Of a stretch of DNA of 64,000 nt, positions 17,067-25,868 are shown piece by piece. The notes below the pieces were generated by a model. That model was not told the origin of the DNA and ran no database searches. It saw only the letters and a list, made by a program, of their open reading frames with translations. Position 1 is the stretch's first letter. Each line of letters opens with the position of its first letter. The translations under genes and the position numbers were made by a program. The stretch lies in contig JAXHSW010000004.1 in NCBI GenBank assembly GCA_034190295.1, positions 1 to 64,000 on the forward strand, given 5' to 3'. The stretch comes from Okeania sp034190295. GTDB taxonomy: Bacteria; Cyanobacteriota; Cyanobacteriia; Cyanobacteriales; Microcoleaceae.

Positions 17067-18659
17067 TTAACTCAACTGCAAAACAACTTGCTCATTTAAT
17101 AAAATGTCATTAGTCAATAAATCTTCTACTGTTATTCTGAGAAATCTAGATTCATCCACCCAAAACAACACCTTAATTCGATCGCTTCCAGGATTTCCAG
17201 GAGGACTTAATTCAGCAATACTACGACCTCCCTCTCGGTCATTTAAAGGTTTTACTACAGTTTGCTCTCCAGATATTTTGCGAGTAATTAGGCGATCGCC
17301 ATCGAAATAAACTTCTGTCCCACCAGACTCAGCACCCAATTCTCCCAAAATTAATTCAATACTTGGTTGACTATTCATCGAAGCACCCAAAACCAACTCT
17401 ACAGGATTACTCATTGGATATGCTTGACCAGATTTAATCAAAGGATGCCAACTATGAACATTTTTCTTTCTATCCCAATAGCGGATACCATAACTGTGAT
17501 ACAAAAAATCCTTAACCTTAACCCCTTGAGTTAATTGTAATGCTCCCTCAGAAATTGCTTCAAAAGGTTTTTCACAACGAATTTTTGCAGCATCAAAATA
17601 TTCCTTTACCCAATTCTGTACCGCCGGAATTTGTACCGTACCTCCCACCAACAAAACAGCATCAATTTCCGATAACTCTATTCCTTGTCTTTTTGCCTGT
17701 AATAAAACCTGATTCATCGATTCATCAAGACTCACAAAAAATCCCTTTTCTCTGAGAATTTCCTCAAAGCCATTTCGCCCTAATTCCAACTCATAACTTT
17801 CTAAATTTTCATCATCAAAATAAACCTCAGTTGCCTGCTGCTGTAAAGACAATTGAATCTTTAACTTTTCTGCCAAACGAGTAGTTAAAGGAGTCTTTTC
17901 AATAGCCTGATTTTCCACAAAATAATCTACCAACCAATTATCAATATCCGAACCACCCAAATTTTGTCCTGCTTTTGCCAAAACTCTCGCCGTTTTTGCC
18001 TTTTGATTTGAACTTTTACCAAACGACTTTTCACCCCATTTCAAAATAAAACCCAAAGGTTGTTTCTGTGCCGAATTATCCAATCTTACCAAAGATAAAT
18101 CTAAAGTTCCCCCACCAAAATCAACCACCAATAAAACTTCTGCATCTGCCATTCCATAACCCAAAGCAGCAGCAGTAGGTTCATCAATCATTCTTACTTG
18201 TTGAACTGCTAAAGACTGACAAACTTCTCCCAACCAATTACGATAAGCCTCAAAACTATCAACTGGAACAGTAAAAATTAAAGATTCTACTGGCAAAGGA
18301 ACTTTCTGAATACCCGCTATAACTTCTTCTAAAAATAATTTTCCCACCCGTTCAAAAGAAACTATTTGACCATCAAGTTCAGGCAAAAATCCTTTAATAT
18401 CTGAGCCAATACCCCGCTTAAAATTCCGAAAGAAACGAGAGTCAGTATTTACATCGTAACCCTTATCTCTAACTTGCTGACCTATTACTACCTTCTTTTC
18501 AGCAGCATTCTCTACATAAACCAAACTCGGAATTAGAGGTGGATTTTGTCCAGAGATAATTGACAAACCTGGTAATTTAACAATTTCAGGCTGTTGAGTT
18601 GTTTGATTCCAACGGGAAATTACCGTATTACTTGTTCCGAAGTCTATAGCTATAGTCAT
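17067..18659 (-). CDS. Hsp70-family protein without lid
   Basis: This is a 530-residue DnaK-like ATPase. The nucleotide-binding signatures are well kept: IDFGTSNTVI (4-13), IDEPTAAALGYG, VVDFGGGTLDLSLV and VLLVGGTVQIPAVQ. An insertion follows the phosphate-2 motif (about 208-240). The C-terminal 130 residues look like a shortened beta substrate-binding domain, and the alpha-helical lid of DnaK (about 638 residues in full) is absent. Such Hsp70-like proteins are frequent in cyanobacteria beside kinases. It is the first gene of the minus-strand series leading to the beta-domain proteins and the kinase-DnaK fusion. The ATG follows AACTAAATGA without a strong ribosome site. Confidence 0.9.
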   Translation of the reverse strand: MTIAIDFGTSNTVISRWNQTTQQPEIVKLPGLSIISGQNPPLIPSLVYVENAAEKKVVIGQQVRDKGYDVNTDSRFFRNFKRGIGSDIKGFLPELDGQIVSFERVGKLFLEEVIAGIQKVPLPVESLIFTVPVDSFEAYRNWLGEVCQSLAVQQVRMIDEPTAAALGYGMADAEVLLVVDFGGGTLDLSLVRLDNSAQKQPLGFILKWGEKSFGKSSNQKAKTARVLAKAGQNLGGSDIDNWLVDYFVENQAIEKTPLTTRLAEKLKIQLSLQQQATEVYFDDENLESYELELGRNGFEEILREKGFFVSLDESMNQVLLQAKRQGIELSEIDAVLLVGGTVQIPAVQNWVKEYFDAAKIRCEKPFEAISEGALQLTQGVKVKDFLYHSYGIRYWDRKKNVHSWHPLIKSGQAYPMSNPVELVLGASMNSQPSIELILGELGAESGGTEVYFDGDRLITRKISGEQTVVKPLNDREGGRSIAELSPPGNPGSDRIKVLFWVDESRFLRITVEDLLTNDILLNEQVVLQLS

Positions 18660-18715
18660 TTAGTTATTTAAGTTAAATATTCTATAATTTTCAATTTTCA
18701 GAATTATAGAATATT

Positions 18716-19050
18716 GGTTGACAAACACAAATTTGACATGATATTCTAATCATAATGGAGAAGGTGTGCTCATATATACTCAAATTGATTAGACCATAAA
18801 TAGACTATTTAACCTTGACGGGAATTTGTAGCTTAATCAAATACTAAATAACGATTATTCCTGTAGAAAAAATTCCGTCGCCCCCCCCAAGCAAGAGAAC
18901 AATATTAATACTCAAACTAAATCAGAAATAGTAAAGCCAACCGAAGCAATCCTTACTATATTAAACTATGGTTGACAAACACAAATTTGACATGATATTC
19001 TAATCATAATGGAGAAGATGCGCTCATATATACTCAAATTGATTAGGCCA
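18716..19050. repeat. Pair of ~80-bp direct repeats, 254 bp apart
   Basis: About 18716-18796 and 18970-19050 are nearly identical. Both start GGTTGACAAACACAAATTTG and contain a TTGACA plus TATTCT arrangement with an 18-bp spacer that could act as a plus-strand promoter. Nothing obvious is transcribed from them. The DNA between (18797-18969) holds no gene, only a short C run at about 18881. Confidence 0.65.
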
Positions 19051-19056
19051 AAAAAT

Positions 19057-19315
19057 TCATATTTTCCTGGTAAAGGACTGATTAAATATCCCAACATCTT
19101 CAAGATTATCCAAAATGTCAGCTAGATACTCATCCATGACTACAGCTCCGGTTGCCTCTAGTTTATCTAAAAATTCTTCCGGCGTTTCCTTGCCAAGCAG
19201 CATATTATTTAAAGACTGCTTGACAGCTAATTCATGTCTCACCAACTCCTCTTGTTCGCTGGGATGAATGTCAAGAGAAATTTCTACTCCTAGATAGTTT
19301 GTAGCAATCTTAAAT
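19057..19315 (-). pseudogene. 5'-truncated small ORF cut by a MITE
   Basis: The open frame continues upstream of the TTG at 19245 to the edge of the type A repeat, reading FKIATNYLGVEISLDIHPSE before the QEELVRHEL segment. No start codon with a ribosome site lies inside. The visible part is about 83 residues, helical and acidic, and not recognised. ATG-TGG on the far side of the MITE (about 19496) might be the original start; that is inference. Confidence 0.45.
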
Positions 19316-19490
19316 TTACCGAAGAATTAAATAATTAAATAATTAAATAATTAAATAATTCACGCCTTGAAGCCTCCCCTTTCAAGGGGAAAAAAATAAA
19401 TTTTTTCCTTTTATTCAATCCTATCCGTTTTTAGGGAGAGGTAATTATCAATTATCAATTATCAATTATCAATTATCAATTATTGAACCA
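19316..19490 (+). repeat. Dispersed MITE-like repeat, type A
   Basis: The order is TTACCGAAG, an (AATTAAAT)n run, the CCCCTTTCAAGGGG hairpin, CAATCCTATCCGTTTTTAGG and a (TATCAAT)n run. The core is nearly identical to that at 56605-56800 and to the reverse copy at 856-1007. Confidence 0.75.
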
Positions 19491-19507
19491 CATTTATATT
19501 TTCAGGA

Positions 19508-19978
19508 ATGATTATCACTCCAGGGGCAATTGCGGAAATTCATGAGATTTACCTAGATATTAAAGGTCTCAAAGCCAATAATACAGCTACCATAAATAGA
19601 TGTCGTGCTAAGTTGGCAGCTTCATTTCCAGAGGCCGCATTTTTAAGTTCTAACCCTGGAATTGACGGCTTGTCACCGTTATTTGCTTGGGTCGCTCAAA
19701 GGGAGAGTTACACGGACAGAGGAAAAAATAACTATGACCGCCTCTACAGTTCCTCTGTTGGTCCAAAATATGGAAAAACTATCACATCACACACTCGCTA
19801 TTTAGCCAACCAAATTTGTGATAATCACATTCAAGTAGCATTACTTCGGAGCAATCTATCGTCTCTAGTTTACGATCGCCCAGAGTTTGAAGAAGGCAGC
19901 TATGCTGCGGGAGCTGAAGGCAGAAGGGAAAATTGCATGGGGATTCTCACCCCAAACAATTTTGAACACCGCGGGTGA
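19508..19978 (+). CDS. Unrecognised protein, 3' end formed by a repeat
   Basis: This is a 156-residue ORF. Residues 1-128 have normal protein-like composition (helix-rich start, then YDRLYSSSVGPKYGKTITSH). The last ~25 residues come from a small dispersed repeat, so the native end is lost. The ATG has AGGA directly abutting, which is too close for a good ribosome site, and a stop lies just upstream at the MITE edge. It may be a 5'-truncated gene remnant. No family recognised. Confidence 0.4.
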   Translation: MIITPGAIAEIHEIYLDIKGLKANNTATINRCRAKLAASFPEAAFLSSNPGIDGLSPLFAWVAQRESYTDRGKNNYDRLYSSSVGPKYGKTITSHTRYLANQICDNHIQVALLRSNLSSLVYDRPEFEEGSYAAGAEGRRENCMGILTPNNFEHRG

Positions 19979-20016
19979 GGTGTGGGGTATTAAACCCATA
20001 AGGGAAATGATCAAAA
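19951..20016 (+). repeat. Dispersed 66-bp repeat, also at 23500-23566
   Basis: Both copies read CCCAAACAATTTTGA followed by CACCGCGGGTGAGGTGTGG and AAACCCATAAGGGAAA. CACCGCGGGTGAGGTG contains CACCGCGGGTG, an imperfect palindrome. In another frame each copy would encode PQTILNTAGEVWGIKPIRE, which makes unrelated ORFs look alike. Confidence 0.7.
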
Positions 20017-20381
20017 ATATAACGAAATATTCGACTTGTTTGGGTTTTGGCCAAGAAGAGAGGTCGAGTGGCCAGATAGAAAGTTTTAGCAGTTCGGGTT
20101 CTGCGATCGCGAAATCGGAGCTTTATAATTGGAGTAGGACATCTGTGGGGAAGAAACGATTAATTTCTCAAGTTGGTCTGGAGATTCAGGCCAAATTCGA
20201 TGAATATTATGCCAAAAATAACATCAGAAGCCAAATTCATTCTGTGAAGCACCAAAAGAAATCTACCATAGAGACTTTGCTCCATAAACTCATAGCGCGA
20301 TGTAGCTACCGCACTTGCTCATTCTGTGAAGCACCAAGAAAACTGCAGGTATTTCCCCTTGCATCAGCAAAAAAATCATAG
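20017..20381 (+). pseudogene. ORF remnant downstream of the 66-bp repeat
   Basis: The frame that opens at 19887 continues through the repeat and ends at 20381. After residue 45 it has protein-like composition (FGQEERSSGQIESF, SQVGLEIQAKFDEYY), then runs into sequence carrying GTGAAGCACC twice. That string is the complement of the core of the 85-bp satellite at 25869. It is not recognised and could be the separated C-terminal part of the 19508 ORF or an unrelated fragment. Confidence 0.3.
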
Positions 20382-20559
20382 TACTATGTAATAGTTGGGT
20401 GTTACTTGCCCCCACGCATGACTTTTTATTCAACTTAGAATATCGTAGGTTGGGTTAAGCGTCGGAGCGCAACCCAACAAAAATAACGATCGCGTAATGT
20501 TATGTCCAGTTGAATAGTTATAAATAACTCCAGAGAACTCAAAAAAAAAGAGGAAGGAA

Positions 20560-21050
20560 GAGTAGGATGATGAAAAAATCAGCCTATCCCACGGAAAAAG
20601 GATGGGAGAACGGGAGCCACGATACTTTAGTTCGCGGAGGAAGTTCGACTCAGCTTGTTTTAACAAGCGTGACAAAAAGGGGCGCTCCGAAAAATAAGAC
20701 CAAATCTTCTACCGCCTTGGCTCTACCAACGACGGTGACTTATTGCATTCGTATCAACGTCCAGGCAATTATAGACTCGTGTTTTCAAGCTGTACCCATA
20801 GAAGTTAAACTCCTGCAAGCAGGGTAACGTTCGCCTTGGCAATGTTATCGGTCGGTACTATCTCAGTTGCACTGTTTTACCCCTCGTCCAACTGTTTAAC
20901 AACTGAGTTTTAGAGCATGGGACTGGCGAGGCATCCCAAGGTAAGAACTTTAACACTTGCCGATAACGTAGTCCTCTAAGGACTTAGCCTGGTCAGCTAC
21001 CTAAATTAACGAGGCACGAAGCCCCGTCTCTTTAGAGCGGAGTGCTAACA
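20560..21050 (+). other. Possible decayed IS200/IS605-type tail and structured RNA end
   Basis: An 86-codon ORF (20567-20827) ends in a low-hydrophobicity tail. About 200 bases later comes AACGAGGCACGAAGCCCC followed by a hairpin with a TTTA loop (about 21019-21040). GCACGAAGCCCCGT with a TTTA-loop stem is typical of the right ends of TnpB-carrying elements in cyanobacteria. No TnpB catalytic domain is present. The region is more GC-rich than its surroundings. Recognition is from memory of such ends and stays tentative. Confidence 0.3.
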
Positions 21051-21085
21051 GGTATACAGATAGATAGTTCTTCTACAAGACAAAA

Positions 21086-22051
21086 TTAGGCTCTAACAGC
21101 GTATATTGCTCCAATATTACTACTACGAGGTAGACGAGAAAAAATTGCAAAGCCTTCTTGACGCAAATATTCAGCTAATTTATCTGGTCCTTTACTATGC
21201 CATTCCATCATAATTATTTTCATCTGATTTAACTGCCCTTTTGCCACCAAAGAATCAAAGATTTCATACTCAGACCCTTCACAGTCAATCTTAGCAACAA
21301 TATCCAGATCTGGGTGCTGAGAAATTATTGAACTTAACTCTTCGCTAATAGGTTTTAAAGTCAGCTCTTCTGTCGGGAGAGATTTATTTTGCTTATTATT
21401 TGTTCGGTCTTCTGAAACTCCAATACTTCCTCTTAATTCATAATCAAATTCAACAGTTACTTTTTTTTCTTCTGCAGCAACTCCATAACTAAATGGTTTA
21501 ATTTTCTGAGAAATATCTGGGTTTAAATCAAAGTTATTTAGTGCCTGTTTATAGGTAACGTTGAATGGTTCGTAACCCCAGATTGATTTCACATTTTCCT
21601 GACTGGCAAAATATAGACTAGCTAATCCTACATTCATGCCAATATCTAGCATAACTACGGGGCGATCGTAAATAAAAGTATAAATTCCTAACCAAAAAAT
21701 TTCCCAAAGAATAGAAAGTTCTTCTGCTGTTTGAACATTTACCTTTATGCCTTCTATTTCTACAATTAACTCATCATTTTTATCTATAGTAAACTTAGCA
21801 TTTAACTTCTTTTTGAGGAATTTTGCTTGATTCAATGCCTTTTTCTGGAGTAGAAAATCATGTTTTTCCTTTTCAACATATATATCCAGTGGTTTGAGAA
21901 ATAATTTATCCGAACCACGCTCAACTTCGACATCATTAAAACTCATATTTAACTCAGGAATTTTATCAACCCAATACCAATTAGGTATCTTCTGGTAATT
22001 CTTCACATTTCTCAAAAAATTCTTAGTCTTTAACAATGGCTCTTTTAACAT
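21086..22051 (-). CDS. FkbM-family methyltransferase
   Basis: This 321-residue protein has the FkbM SAM-methyltransferase core. Motif I is VVMLDIGMNVGLASLYFA (about 132-149), followed by an acidic strand with GYEPF, then AKIDCEGSEYEIF (about 252-264) and an MMEWH strand. FkbM enzymes O-methylate sugars or other hydroxyls, often in surface polysaccharide or natural-product pathways. An N-terminal extension of about 110 residues is not recognised. It is convergent with nothing and divergent from the SGNH-like gene 338 bp away, which may share a surface-polysaccharide context. Confidence 0.88.
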   Translation of the reverse strand: MLKEPLLKTKNFLRNVKNYQKIPNWYWVDKIPELNMSFNDVEVERGSDKLFLKPLDIYVEKEKHDFLLQKKALNQAKFLKKKLNAKFTIDKNDELIVEIEGIKVNVQTAEELSILWEIFWLGIYTFIYDRPVVMLDIGMNVGLASLYFASQENVKSIWGYEPFNVTYKQALNNFDLNPDISQKIKPFSYGVAAEEKKVTVEFDYELRGSIGVSEDRTNNKQNKSLPTEELTLKPISEELSSIISQHPDLDIVAKIDCEGSEYEIFDSLVAKGQLNQMKIIMMEWHSKGPDKLAEYLRQEGFAIFSRLPRSSNIGAIYAVRA

Positions 22052-22389
22052 TATTCGTATTCCTGTTAAGTAAACAAACTAAATAATCTATTTGAAGGAA
22101 ACATAACGTTTTTGTTACTACTTTCTTTCTAGACTCAGCGATCGAGATAACACCTGGATGAAGAAAAAAAGGAGTATAATTGTAACCATCATAGCATAAT
22201 AATTTTATTCATTTATCTAAAACTACTGATAATTTTCTCAAAGACTTTCTAATTGGTGAAAATACTTAACTTTATGAAATATTAGGGATGGCACAGAAAT
22301 AATATATTTAGCTATACTAGATAACTAAACTAGGGAAATCGTTTCCCTCAGAATATAATTGTCGATAAATTGATTGATTTTTTATTTTT
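22052..22389. other. Divergent promoter region
   Basis: AT-rich DNA lies between two divergently transcribed genes (methyltransferase left, SGNH-like right). A HIP1-like GCGATCGA lies near 22139. No other element is recognised. Confidence 0.4.
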
Positions 22390-23325
22390 ATGAAGAACCC
22401 AATAAAAATTATCCCTTGGTTAGTTATTGCAGGTTTCGCTTGGTCTCTTGGTTTCTTTTACAATGTTTATTATGGCGGTTTAATTGGTCGGTTACGAGGA
22501 ATGTACTACAATAAGGTGGCATTAGCAGCGGAGGTAGAAGGGTCAAAAAGACTGATAATTGTTGGTGGTTCGGGAGCTCACTATACTGTCAATTCTAAGC
22601 TAATGGAAGAAGAACTTGGCATACCTGTATTTAATTTTGGCTTAGATGGAAATTTGGGTCTAAATGTAATTTTTCCTACTATTTTGGAGCAAGTTCGTCC
22701 AGGAGATATTGTACTGATAATTCCTGAATACTTAATGTTATTAGATGAAGATGGATTAGGCGATCGCTCCACTTATTTTGGAGTAGCTATCGGAAAACCA
22801 CGGTTAGGAGGGGTACCACCCAAGCAGTTTGCTCAAGATACTTTTGGTTTAGGCGTTCCTAGTCTGAGGAGGTTGACAAAAGCTACTATAGATATAGTTA
22901 AGCAAGTAGAAGTTCCAGATTACTATGCCGATCCAATTACAGACTGGGGAGATCCGACTAAAACATGGGAACGTAAAAGTAAGTGGTGGAAAATGTCAGT
23001 CAAGAAACCCGTTACTCCTCATTCAATTGCACGAATTAAACAATTTAGGGAAGAGTTAGAAGCTAAAGAAGCAAGTTTAGTCATATCATTACCTATTATT
23101 TATGCCAGTACAGATGAAAGAACTGTGAAAAATGTGGAGAAAACTGCTGAAGAGTTAGGTAAAATTGCTCCTCTAATTACTGACGAAAAATTAAATTTAT
23201 GGACTGACGTTAACTTGTTTGCTGATACTCACTACCATCTTAAACCAGAAGGAAGAATTATACGTTCAAAAGAATTAGTCGAACAACTCCAACCTATAAT
23301 TCAATCGACAATAAGTAATAAATAA
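22390..23325 (+). CDS. Membrane-anchored SGNH-like hydrolase-fold protein
   Basis: This is a 311-residue protein. A hydrophobic N-terminal segment (about 8-27) should act as an uncleaved membrane anchor. The block IVGGSGAHYTVNS (about 57-69) fits SGNH block I with the nucleophile region, FNFGLDGNLG (about 80-89) fits block II, and a late DTHYHLKPEG (about 285-294) supplies an Asp-x-x-His pair. Similar DltD/AlgJ-like proteins handle acyl groups on extracellular polysaccharides. The catalytic role is inferred from motif spacing. The gene lies next to an FkbM methyltransferase. Confidence 0.65.
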   Translation: MKNPIKIIPWLVIAGFAWSLGFFYNVYYGGLIGRLRGMYYNKVALAAEVEGSKRLIIVGGSGAHYTVNSKLMEEELGIPVFNFGLDGNLGLNVIFPTILEQVRPGDIVLIIPEYLMLLDEDGLGDRSTYFGVAIGKPRLGGVPPKQFAQDTFGLGVPSLRRLTKATIDIVKQVEVPDYYADPITDWGDPTKTWERKSKWWKMSVKKPVTPHSIARIKQFREELEAKEASLVISLPIIYASTDERTVKNVEKTAEELGKIAPLITDEKLNLWTDVNLFADTHYHLKPEGRIIRSKELVEQLQPIIQSTISNK

Positions 23326-24133
23326 GATTTGAATTATCTCCCTTTCTTTTTCAAGAGGGAAGAAGGAAGAGGGAAGAAGGAAAAAGGCTTAAAAGTCTGA
23401 AAAAAAACTTGAAGAAGGAGTCAGGAGTCAGGAGGACCGAGTCAGGAGAGAAAATTGCTTATGGATACTCAACGACCCGCCGCTCCGCGTCTACGCTCCC
23501 CCAAACAATTTTGAGCACCGCGGGTGAGGTGTGGGGTATTAAACCCATAAGGGAAACGATCAAAAAAGACCTAAAAACAAAAAAATCTAACGTTGTTTGA
23601 GTTTTAAGCTTTTTATCTGTCCTAACCTTTCCTTCAACTGTTAAGTTTTAGACGAAAATTTCCTCAACATTTATCGACAACTGTGGACAAAATATATAGG
23701 TATAACCGCCTTTTTTATGTACAACTTTTAATTTACTTACATGAACACTTTTTGCTTTCTGTCCTGATACCTTCAATAATTAATAATTAATAATTAATAA
23801 TTAATAATTAATAATTAACTCTGCCAACTTCCTCTGTTTCAATATTCAATACGCTACTCTCCACTATTCCAACCTTTGATTGGTTTGAGTGGGTTATACC
23901 TGATGGGGTAGCCTAATTTATTTACCGAAAAATTGTGGTTTAAAGCCTCCTCTTTTAAGAGGATAAAAAGAAAATTTTTCATGATTAGTCAATCCTATCC
24001 GTTTTAAAGGAGAGGTAATTCGCGCATTCGCGCATTCTTGACCGCTGCTTTCTATCTACCTCCTTAGCCTTTACATATAGCAGCTAAAGCTTGGGTGCTA
24101 TACCTTGAAACACCCCCTAATTATCCCCTTCAA
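23326..24133. other. Repeat-filled spacer
   Basis: No supported gene. Contents are GGAAGAAGG-type short repeats (23355-23385), a copy of the 66-bp repeat (23500-23566), an (ATTAATA)n run (about 23777-23818) and a type B dispersed repeat (about 23928-24040). ORFs here are repeat translations. Confidence 0.6.
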
Positions 24134-24625
24134 TTATTGCCCAAACTCTGCAGCCAAAACATCATCATTATCATCAGCAAAAGTCGCAACAATAGTAATT
24201 GCCCGCGAAATTTCCCCCGGAGATAATTCAGCCACAGTACGAGTCGCCAGAATTACAATTTGATTATCCACAATAGCAAAATGAGATTCCATAGTCGATA
24301 ACCAATTCATTTCCAATAATTTACGCATTAACTCCGGTTCATTTTTTGCTGGTAACTTCAGCACATAAGACCAGACATCAAAAGTATCATCATCTGTTTT
24401 CCCAGTCAGTCTGACATATACCTCCACACTGCCATATTGAAACTTCCATAAATGGCCTGCTTCATTATTAGCCACCATCACTTTTTGATCTTCTGCCATA
24501 TTGGCAATAATTGTTTCAATCTCCTCTATGTAGCTGAGACTGGTCTCATCTTCAGTGAGTTCAATATTATCTTCTTCGGTAGAAGGATTATCCACAGAAG
24601 CAGTATCAGGGTTGTTAGTAGTCAT
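24134..24625 (-). CDS. YbjN-domain protein
   Basis: This is a 163-residue acidic protein. The first 35 residues are disordered and Glu/Asp/Thr-rich. Residues about 40-160 fit the YbjN/type III secretion chaperone-like fold, with GHLWKFQYGSVEVYVRLTG, LLEMNWLSTMESHFAI and VILATRTVAELSPGEISRAI. Such proteins are small cytoplasmic factors of poorly known role in cyanobacteria. The ATG follows a weak site, and no operon partner is nearby. Confidence 0.75.
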   Translation of the reverse strand: MTTNNPDTASVDNPSTEEDNIELTEDETSLSYIEEIETIIANMAEDQKVMVANNEAGHLWKFQYGSVEVYVRLTGKTDDDTFDVWSYVLKLPAKNEPELMRKLLEMNWLSTMESHFAIVDNQIVILATRTVAELSPGEISRAITIVATFADDNDDVLAAEFGQ

Positions 24626-24921
24626 AATTTATACCATAGAAAAATCATCTATTACCAGTTTAAGCCTATCCTAATTACTAACAAAGCTATCGGGACTCCG
24701 ATCTTTTTTCGGCTAAAAATGGCTTCAAACTCAACGGTAGCAAAGAAAATACGTTACTCTGGCTAAAAATGGCTCTTTGCGTAGCATGACCCAGGAAAAC
24801 CCAGATAGATCGAGAAATCCGCTATTTTGACATATCACATCGCAAGGATTCAAAACTATTTTTCAGACATTTTTTGCTACAGTCCCGCTATAATACAATC
24901 CACAATTAATAATCTATAACT

Positions 24922-25752
24922 ATGTCCAAAGCAGAAATTAATTTTCCTTATTTTGACAAAATCTTGGCCAATTTAGAAGATGAAGCAACTAAAACTATCT
25001 TTGGAAACCACGTTCACTGGGGTTATTGGGAAAACCCTAATTGGGCAAAAAATACTGCTGAAGATTTTGCGTCCGCGACTGAAAAACTATCAAAAAAGGT
25101 TTATCAAGCTGCTGATATTAAGGATCGTATTTCTATTTTAGATGTTGGTTGTGGTTTTGGCGGTACAGCTAGCAGTATTAATAACAATTATTCTGAGGTA
25201 AAAATCACGGGATTAAATATAGATGAACGGCAATTAAATGTAGCTAGAAAACAAGTTCAAGCTTGTGGTAATAATTCTATTGAATTTGTTCAAGGAGATG
25301 CTACTAAAATGCCTTTTCCTGATAATTCTTTTGATGTGGTTTTGGCGGTAGAGTGCATTTTTCATTTTCCTAGTCGTTCTGCTTTTTTTCAAGAAGCAAA
25401 AAGGGTTTTAAAGCCTGGTGGTAAGATTGCTTTGTCTGATTTTGTTCCTACTGCCACAATCAATTTTTTTGAACCTGTGGTCAGATTGTTTATCAAAGAC
25501 TTGGGTGCTGAAACTTACGGTAATGTTAATTTTTTCACGGTTGCTAACTATCAAGATTTAGCCAGAAAAATAGGTTTGAACAGTTTTCTAATAGAAGATA
25601 TTACTTTTAATACTTTACCTACTTATAAAATCCTCAAGGAGTTTCCTGTTTTCTCAGATTCTTCGGCTAATCAGAAAACAAATAATGTTTTTGAATGGGT
25701 GACAAGGTTGGGACTACTACGTTATTTAATTTTGTCAGCAAGGATAGAATAA
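24922..25752 (+). CDS. Class I SAM-dependent methyltransferase
   Basis: This 276-residue protein has a standard small-molecule methyltransferase fold. Motif I is ILDVGCGFGGTASS (about 73-86), NIDERQLNVARK follows, then FVQGDATKMPFPDNSFDVV and a LKPGGKIALSDF strand. The pattern is that of the ubiquinone/sterol/glycine-sarcosine group. The N-terminal NHVHWGYWENPN resembles cyanobacterial tocopherol- or sterol-type C-methyltransferases. Substrate unknown. It runs convergently toward another methyltransferase across a satellite array. Confidence 0.85.
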   Translation: MSKAEINFPYFDKILANLEDEATKTIFGNHVHWGYWENPNWAKNTAEDFASATEKLSKKVYQAADIKDRISILDVGCGFGGTASSINNNYSEVKITGLNIDERQLNVARKQVQACGNNSIEFVQGDATKMPFPDNSFDVVLAVECIFHFPSRSAFFQEAKRVLKPGGKIALSDFVPTATINFFEPVVRLFIKDLGAETYGNVNFFTVANYQDLARKIGLNSFLIEDITFNTLPTYKILKEFPVFSDSSANQKTNNVFEWVTRLGLLRYLILSARIE

Positions 25753-25868
25753 TTTTACTATTTTCAATTGAGGTCTTATAGCAGGGAATAGGGAATAGGG
25801 AATAGTGGGAAAAATATTTCCCTGTCTCAGGTTTATTATCAGAATAAGTCTTAACCAACATATTATAG

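Noticed and set aside
20635..20660. tRNA T-loop (GTTCGACTC)
   Set aside because: The flanking bases do not pair into a T-stem, and the rest of a cloverleaf is absent.
23409..23600. Small protein resembling the 19887 ORF product
   Set aside because: The similarity is caused by a shared 66-bp dispersed repeat in both places.
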